Below, one piece after another: positions 24,360 to 28,514 of a stretch of DNA of 28,514 nt. A program made the translations under genes and the position numbers. The notes under the pieces were generated by a model. That model was not told the origin of the DNA. It did no database searches and worked only from the letters and a program-made list of their open reading frames with translations. Source of the DNA: Bacteroides sp. (GTDB lineage Bacteria > Bacteroidota > Bacteroidia > Bacteroidales > Bacteroidaceae); contig JASLDF010000012.1 of the NCBI GenBank assembly GCA_030151635.1, positions 1-28,514 of the forward strand, written 5' to 3'. The first letter of the stretch is position 1. The number at the start of each line of letters is the position of its first letter.

Positions 24360-24488
24360 TCTCTGTTAATATATGAGTGTGCACTCTTAGCTAATAAAGA
24401 GAATTTTTATCTCCCAAAGAAGACCGAGCTTCCTTTGAAAGACGACTCAGTTCTCTTTCAATGATAACTCTCTCTTCTTACTAAGAGA
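24352..24488 (+). promoter_or_regulatory. Structured leader with alternative hairpins before the ABC-F gene
   Basis: Four stems can form: H1, ATTAGCTAA (24351-24359) with TTAGCTAAT (24387-24395), enclosing GAGT/ACTC (24375-24386); H2, AAAGAAG (24416-24422) with CTTCCTTT (24429-24436, one bulge); H3, TTGAAAGA (24435-24442) with TCTTTCAA (24454-24461); H4, TCTCTT (24471-24476) with AAGAGA (24483-24488). AAAGAGAA (24396-24403) is also an exact complement of TTCTCTTT (24451-24458), and this pairing would break H3. No T-run follows, so translational control or RNA stability is more likely than simple termination. Confidence 0.45.
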
Positions 24489-24580
24489 AAACAATGTGGA
24501 CTTTGATGCTTTTGTCAATGGGTTGTTAGGTGTTTAAACCCTCAGTTTATTTGATTAAAAACGTATTTATAGATTATTTT

Positions 24581-26179
24581 ATGAGTTTAGCAATAAAAAA
24601 CTTATCTTATATTTATGCAGATGGAATGATGCTGTATAACCAACTCTCTTTAACTGTTAACGACCGAGATAAAATAGCCATTGTTGGTAATAATGGAACT
24701 GGAAAATCAACCTTATTAAAACAAATTGTAGGACAATTAGAAGCTTCTAAAGGAAGTGTAATTCTTGATGACGATTATTTTTATCTGCCTCAAGATTTTT
24801 CTCCATATAAAGATCAGCGACTAGATCAAGTTCTTGGGCTTTATGAGAAACGTTTAGCCTTGAATCGGATTTTGGCTGGAGATGCATCTGCAGAGAATTT
24901 TGAAATTCTGAATGACGACTGGGATTTGGAGGAACGAATCCATGTTGTATTATCGAAATGGGGGATTGCTTATCTGGTTTTAGAGCGAATGTTTGATACC
25001 TTGAGTGGTGGAGAGCAAATGAAATTATTATTGGCTGGAATTGAAATCAGTCAGGCGAAGTTTGTTGTGCTTGATGAACCAACAAATCATTTGGATTTTT
25101 CAACCCGAGCGCTTTTTTATCAGTGGGTAGAACGTACAAAATGTACGCTATTACTAACAAGTCACGATAGGGAGTTATTAAACCTCATGAATGGAATTTA
25201 TGAACTAAATTCTTTAGGAATTAAGTTTTATAATGGGAATTATGATAATTATGAAGAGATTAAGCGTGCAGATTTAGAGGCATTGTCGGGTAAATTAAAA
25301 GGATTGCAGCAAGAAAAGAAAACGGAAATCAAAAAACAACAATTGGTTGCCGAAAGGCGGCATAAAATAGAGTCTAGAGGATATGCTCAGAGTGTGGATA
25401 AAGGCATTACAAAACTAGGAATTGATTATAGACAGAATAGAGCGGAGAATGTATCTTCTCGTATAAAAGAGGTTTTTCAATCTCGTGTTGAGGATATTGG
25501 GACAAAAATAGAATCTGTGAAAAGTCAAGTGGCACGTGAACAGGTTCTTAAGATGCATCTTGATTCTCCAAGTACCATTAAAGGCAAAGAGTTGGTGCGG
25601 GTTGAAGGTTTGAATTTTTCTTATAATAGAAGCGATTTAATCTGGGCAAACCCACTGTCTTTTGTGATTCGTCAAGGCGATAGGGTATTGATTCGTGGTG
25701 GAAATGGTAGTGGTAAGTCAACTTTACTATCCTTGTTACTAGGACGTTTATCTGCCAATATTGGGAGTATATGTAATCAATCTACTTCTGTGTTTTATCT
25801 AAATCAGCAGTATGACAGTATTGAAAATGAACTGACTGTTCTTGAACTTGCTGATAAGCACAATGATACTGCTCTTCAAGAAGATGAAATACGCTGTTTG
25901 TTATCTCGATCTCAGTTTGATGAATCGTATTGGAATCATCCTTGTTCAACTTTAAGTGGGGGTGAGAAAATGAAACTGGCTTTTTGTTGTCTACAGATAG
26001 CTGCCATTTGTCCAGATCTAATCATTTTAGATGAGCCTACTAATAATATTGATTTGAAAAGTATTCAAATTTTAACGGAAACCATTGCAGAATATAAGGG
26101 AACCTTGATTGTGGTTTCTCATGATGCTCGGTTTATCAAAGAAATATCGATGAACCAATATATTGACCTATATAAATAG
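24581..26179 (+). CDS. ABC-F family ATPase (ribosome-associated, possible antibiotic resistance type)
   Basis: The 532-residue protein has two ABC domains and no membrane segment, the hallmark of ABC-F translation factors that bind the ribosomal E site. Domain 1 has Walker A GNNGTGKST (36-44), signature LSGGEQMKLL and Walker B VVLDEPTNHLD. Domain 2 has GGNGSGKST, LSGGEKMKLAF and LIILDEPTNNID. Both catalytic Glu residues are present. The linker (about 220-335) is charged and helical, as in the P-site tRNA interaction motif region. The start at 24581 was chosen over an upstream GTG at 24530 because homologues begin just before the ABC fold. It is followed after 2 bp by the MBL-fold gene. Resistance versus housekeeping role cannot be settled from sequence. 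Confidence 0.9.
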   Translation: MSLAIKNLSYIYADGMMLYNQLSLTVNDRDKIAIVGNNGTGKSTLLKQIVGQLEASKGSVILDDDYFYLPQDFSPYKDQRLDQVLGLYEKRLALNRILAGDASAENFEILNDDWDLEERIHVVLSKWGIAYLVLERMFDTLSGGEQMKLLLAGIEISQAKFVVLDEPTNHLDFSTRALFYQWVERTKCTLLLTSHDRELLNLMNGIYELNSLGIKFYNGNYDNYEEIKRADLEALSGKLKGLQQEKKTEIKKQQLVAERRHKIESRGYAQSVDKGITKLGIDYRQNRAENVSSRIKEVFQSRVEDIGTKIESVKSQVAREQVLKMHLDSPSTIKGKELVRVEGLNFSYNRSDLIWANPLSFVIRQGDRVLIRGGNGSGKSTLLSLLLGRLSANIGSICNQSTSVFYLNQQYDSIENELTVLELADKHNDTALQEDEIRCLLSRSQFDESYWNHPCSTLSGGEKMKLAFCCLQIAAICPDLIILDEPTNNIDLKSIQILTETIAEYKGTLIVVSHDARFIKEISMNQYIDLYK

Positions 26180-26181
26180 AA

Positions 26182-26910
26182 ATGATGAGCGAAATAATAC
26201 CATTGACTCTGTCTTTTAATTACAATGGAGTCGAACAGACTCTACATCCTGTTGTAATTAAAAATGGAAGTCGTTTACTTTTGGTAGACGTACCGTATCC
26301 AAACCAATATTTATTGTTGGTTGAGGCTTTAGCTTTGGTTGATATTCTTATTGCTGACGTAACGGATGTCGTAATTACGCATCATGATATTGATCACATG
26401 GGATGCCTAGCACAGCTGATTTCCGAAAATCCGTCGATAAATGTTCTATCATCTGTTTGGGAAGCACCTTACATTTCGGGAATGAAGAAGTCGCAGCGTT
26501 TGGCTCAAGCTGAGGCTTTGTATGACGGTTTACCGGACGAGACCAAAGCGGGTGCACTCCTTTTTCAAAAAATGCTTGAAGATGTTGTATCAGTACATGT
26601 CGATGTTGAACTCAAAGACAAGCAGCCATTGCCCTTCTTTGCTGATGTTATGGCTATATATACTCCAGGACATACTGTAGGACATCTTTCTTTAATTCAT
26701 CTATCAAGTAATTCTTTAATTGCTGGAGATGCATTAGTAGTGGAGAACGACGGTTTAGTTATTGCAAATCCACAATATACTTTGGATATGCCCGAGGCAC
26801 TAGCATCAATAGAAAAGCTTCGCCAGTATAAAATTGATACGGTATATTGTTATCATGGGGGTGTCTGGCAAGGAGATGTTCACAGTGAGCTTAAACTGAT
26901 TTGTAACTAA
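26182..26910 (+). CDS. Metallo-beta-lactamase-fold hydrolase
   Basis: The 242-residue cytoplasmic protein has the metal ligands of the MBL fold: THHDIDHMG (66-74), giving H67, D69, D71 and H72; GHTVGH (163-168), giving H168; GD (182-183); and YHGG (224-227), giving H225. The first motif is the HxDxDH variant rather than HxHxDH, a form found in several hydrolase subfamilies. Similar proteins include lactonases and glyoxalase-like enzymes; the true substrate is unknown. It begins two bases after the ABC-F stop and should be on the same transcript. A bidirectional terminator follows. Confidence 0.88.
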   Translation: MMSEIIPLTLSFNYNGVEQTLHPVVIKNGSRLLLVDVPYPNQYLLLVEALALVDILIADVTDVVITHHDIDHMGCLAQLISENPSINVLSSVWEAPYISGMKKSQRLAQAEALYDGLPDETKAGALLFQKMLEDVVSVHVDVELKDKQPLPFFADVMAIYTPGHTVGHLSLIHLSSNSLIAGDALVVENDGLVIANPQYTLDMPEALASIEKLRQYKIDTVYCYHGGVWQGDVHSELKLICN

Positions 26911-26929
26911 TCGTTACATTATATAACAA

Positions 26930-26967
26930 GGTCGAGTAGGGGATTCCTACTCGACCGTATTGTTTTA
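26930..26967. terminator. Bidirectional terminator between convergent genes
   Basis: GGTCGAGTAGG (26930-26940) and CCTACTCGACC (26946-26956) form a perfect 11-bp stem with a 5-nt loop. A T-rich tail (GTATTGTTTTAATT) follows on the plus strand, overlapping the end of the minus-strand gene at 26965. Confidence 0.85.
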
Positions 26968-28278
26968 ATTATTGTCTGTGAAAGCATATATGGTATCGGG
27001 TGAATATTTAGCATGGTCATGATAAATAGCCCAATTTGTTAACTGGCTTAAGTCTGTCATTTGATGCATTTCACCTTTGTTTTTTTCTGGAACCCAATAA
27101 GGTTCATTAATTAGCATGATTTCTAAAGCACCTGCTTTCTTGTTTTCAACCTTATACCAGAGATGTTCAACTTTCTCTTCTTCACCAATTGTAATAGGAG
27201 TGCCTAGCTGGACTAAAAATACCCAATCTTCTTCATTTTTATGTCGTAAGAAAAGCTTTTCAAACTCCTTGAATTTTTCTTTAGCTACCTTGCTAATACG
27301 ATCAATCTCCTGTTCTTTAATGACATATGTTGGATTCTGTTTTAAAGTAGAAATATAGAGTTCGGGTGATGTAACTAATCCTTCTTCAACTCCCAATATA
27401 ATTCCAGATGGGCCTTGATAGGGGTTAATATCTTGTTGGCTCACATTTCTATTCTTAAAACCACCAAAAGCTTCTGTATTAAATTGTTTGATTCCATTCT
27501 CCCATCTCATCCAGCACAGGTGAATTGTTAAACCATCATAACCGAGTTCAAATTTTTCGTCTTCGGCGGGTGTGTGGTAAATAAAATCGTTTGCTATGTT
27601 GTTAAGTAGCCCAATTAATTCATTCACGCCCCCTTTAATGTCAATCATTTCCAACTCTATGGAAGAACAGCGATTTAAACCTTCTGTTCGAATCCAATAA
27701 GTTTCTGCCTCTTCGTCTTTGAGCGTTTTTATGGTGTAAAGAAAATTAGGAGAAGGCAAAGCTTTCGATGTTGTAATTTCGTCTAACCATCGTTTCGGGA
27801 AAAGTCGCTTTGAACTATTGTCTATGATTAATTCTGCATTAGGGGCTAACAACTTCATTACTAATAACTGAACAAAGAAATCTTCTAATGCATGTTTGAT
27901 ATTGTATGTGAATGACGATTCTAGGCTATTAGGTAAAGTTACTTCTCGCTCTAGTTCCGAAGCATCTATACTAGCATCGGCAATGTATTGATTAAGTGGT
28001 GCGGTTTGCCCAATCTTATTTAGAAGTTTAAATTGATACTCTTTGTCTTTGTATTTTAGGCTGATGGCATAGTAAATCATTCTGCGTTTACTTAGTGCAA
28101 TTTCTCCTTTTGACTTTTGCTCGATTTCAACTTGATCAATATCCGAACAAGTTAACAGCCTTTCTTTTATCGTATTCATATCCAGCAATCCTTGATCTGC
28201 CGATAAGACACTGACATAGGAGGGGGTGTTATGTCCTACTCCTTCGTTTACAATTTTATATATATCTGTATTATTCAT
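26965..28278 (-). CDS. DUF4026/DUF2314-type protein, function unknown
   Basis: The 437-residue protein has no signal peptide or membrane segment, so it should be cytoplasmic. The C-terminal third resembles DUF2314: EEDWVFLVQLGTPI, EEKVEHLWYKVENKKAGALE, IMLINEPYWVPEKNKGEMHQ and LTNWAIYHDH. The N-terminal part (SYVSVLSADQGLLDMNTIKE) and the middle WMRWENGIKQFNTEAFGG fit DUF4026. These families have no assigned activity. The C-terminus of a second, clearly related protein lies directly upstream (28416-28514), so the genes form a tandem paralogue set. The ATG at 28278 is the first in frame after the hairpin at 28349-28391. Confidence 0.75.
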   Translation of the reverse strand: MNNTDIYKIVNEGVGHNTPSYVSVLSADQGLLDMNTIKERLLTCSDIDQVEIEQKSKGEIALSKRRMIYYAISLKYKDKEYQFKLLNKIGQTAPLNQYIADASIDASELEREVTLPNSLESSFTYNIKHALEDFFVQLLVMKLLAPNAELIIDNSSKRLFPKRWLDEITTSKALPSPNFLYTIKTLKDEEAETYWIRTEGLNRCSSIELEMIDIKGGVNELIGLLNNIANDFIYHTPAEDEKFELGYDGLTIHLCWMRWENGIKQFNTEAFGGFKNRNVSQQDINPYQGPSGIILGVEEGLVTSPELYISTLKQNPTYVIKEQEIDRISKVAKEKFKEFEKLFLRHKNEEDWVFLVQLGTPITIGEEEKVEHLWYKVENKKAGALEIMLINEPYWVPEKNKGEMHQMTDLSQLTNWAIYHDHAKYSPDTIYAFTDNN

Positions 28279-28348
28279 TTTCTTATGTTATTATTTCTAG
28301 GAATAGGATGCAAATGCTATGCCAAATAATAGTGCTGTTGTTAAAATA

Positions 28349-28391
28349 AACTGCACCTCAAAAGTTAATGTCTAACTTTTGGGGTGCAGTT
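28349..28391. terminator. 19-bp hairpin, terminator-like and resembling IS3-family ends
   Basis: The 19-nt arms 28349-28367 and 28373-28391 pair fully (one G-U) around a 5-nt loop. Key arm sequence is AACTGCACC...CAAAAGTTA. On the minus strand a T-rich tail (TTTATTTTAAC) follows, so it can terminate the partial gene at 28416. The words CTGCACCCCAAAAGTTAGAC also look like the terminal inverted repeats of IS3-family elements (recalled, not searched). No transposase is present. Confidence 0.7.
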
Positions 28392-28415
28392 CACCATTAA
28401 GAGAGTTTTTTATTC

Positions 28416-28514
28416 TTAATTATGATAGTATGCGTAAATTGTGTCAGGTGTGTACTGCACTTCCGGACCATATATGACCCAATCTGTCAGTACTTCTTTG
28501 GCTGGAAATGTTTT
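28416..28514 (-). CDS. C-terminus of a second DUF4026/DUF2314-type protein (cut by window edge)
   Basis: The last 32 codons of a minus-strand gene that enters from the right edge are visible. The residues VLTDWVIYGPEVQYTPDTIY then AYYHN align without gaps to the end of the neighbouring protein (QLTNWAIYHDHAKYSPDTIY then AFTDNN). This marks a tandem paralogue. The stop TAA lies at 28416-28418, just before the 19-bp hairpin. Confidence 0.8.
   Translation of the reverse strand, partial: KTFPAKEVLTDWVIYGPEVQYTPDTIYAYYHN

Noticed and set aside
24530..24580. GTG start for the ABC-F gene, adding 17 residues
   Set aside because: ABC-F proteins normally begin a few residues before the first beta strand, as with the ATG at 24581. 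The GTG is possible but less likely.
1..28514. CRISPR array, tRNA, rRNA, prophage or transposase genes
   Set aside because: No regular spaced repeats, tRNA-like cloverleaf, rRNA stretch or transposase/integrase motifs were seen. Only the IS3-like hairpin at 28349 hints at mobile DNA.

Overview
The window looks like chromosomal DNA from a low-GC member of the Bacteroidales. The evidence is the SusC/SusD-type polysaccharide utilization locus (PUL), many lipoproteins with short lipoboxes, few Shine-Dalgarno sites, and several promoters that fit the Bacteroides pattern (-33 TTTG, about 19-21 bp, -7 TAnnTTTG). I cannot name genus or species from the sequence alone.

Layout. (1) 1-2290, minus strand: the start of an OmpA-family lipoprotein (cut by the window edge) and a MATE efflux pump with a near-perfect promoter. 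(2) 2369-4904, plus strand: a thiamine salvage operon thiM-thiE-thiD. A TPP riboswitch precedes it, and a readable terminator/antiterminator switch follows the aptamer. (3) 5102-5809: a small PepSY-associated membrane protein, then about 700 bp without a convincing gene but with hairpins, one of them a 15-bp terminator-like stem. (4) 6505-9818, plus strand: a tightly overlapping six-gene envelope operon made of a CsgG-family protein, a small lipoprotein, and two tandem copies of a DUF4810 lipoprotein plus DUF799 (GNA1162-like) pair. (5) 9900-23826, minus strand: a complete PUL with ECF sigma factor, FecR-type anti-sigma factor, SusC with STN domain, SusD, a GH18-like protein lacking the catalytic glutamate, a DUF1735 + laminin-G-like lipoprotein, a GH18 endo-beta-N-acetylglucosaminidase, an unknown lipoprotein and a GH92 alpha-mannosidase. 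(6) 24098-26910, plus strand: an ABC-F ATPase with a long leader containing a short uORF and alternative hairpins, then a metallo-beta-lactamase-fold hydrolase. (7) 26965-28514, minus strand: a DUF4026/DUF2314-type protein and the C-terminus of a second paralogue, separated by a very long hairpin that resembles IS3-family ends.

How the genes work together. Gene content and order of the PUL match, from memory, the high-mannose N-glycan locus of Bacteroides thetaiotaomicron (BT3983-BT3994 region). The surface endoglycosidase would release the glycan, surface binding proteins and SusCD would import it, and GH92 would trim alpha-mannose. The STN domain of SusC would signal through FecR to the ECF sigma factor. 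The thi operon salvages thiazole and pyrimidine and is shut off by TPP. The CsgG/DUF4810/DUF799 operon probably builds an outer-membrane-associated complex of unknown task. It and the ABC-F leader are the parts I find least explained by existing knowledge.
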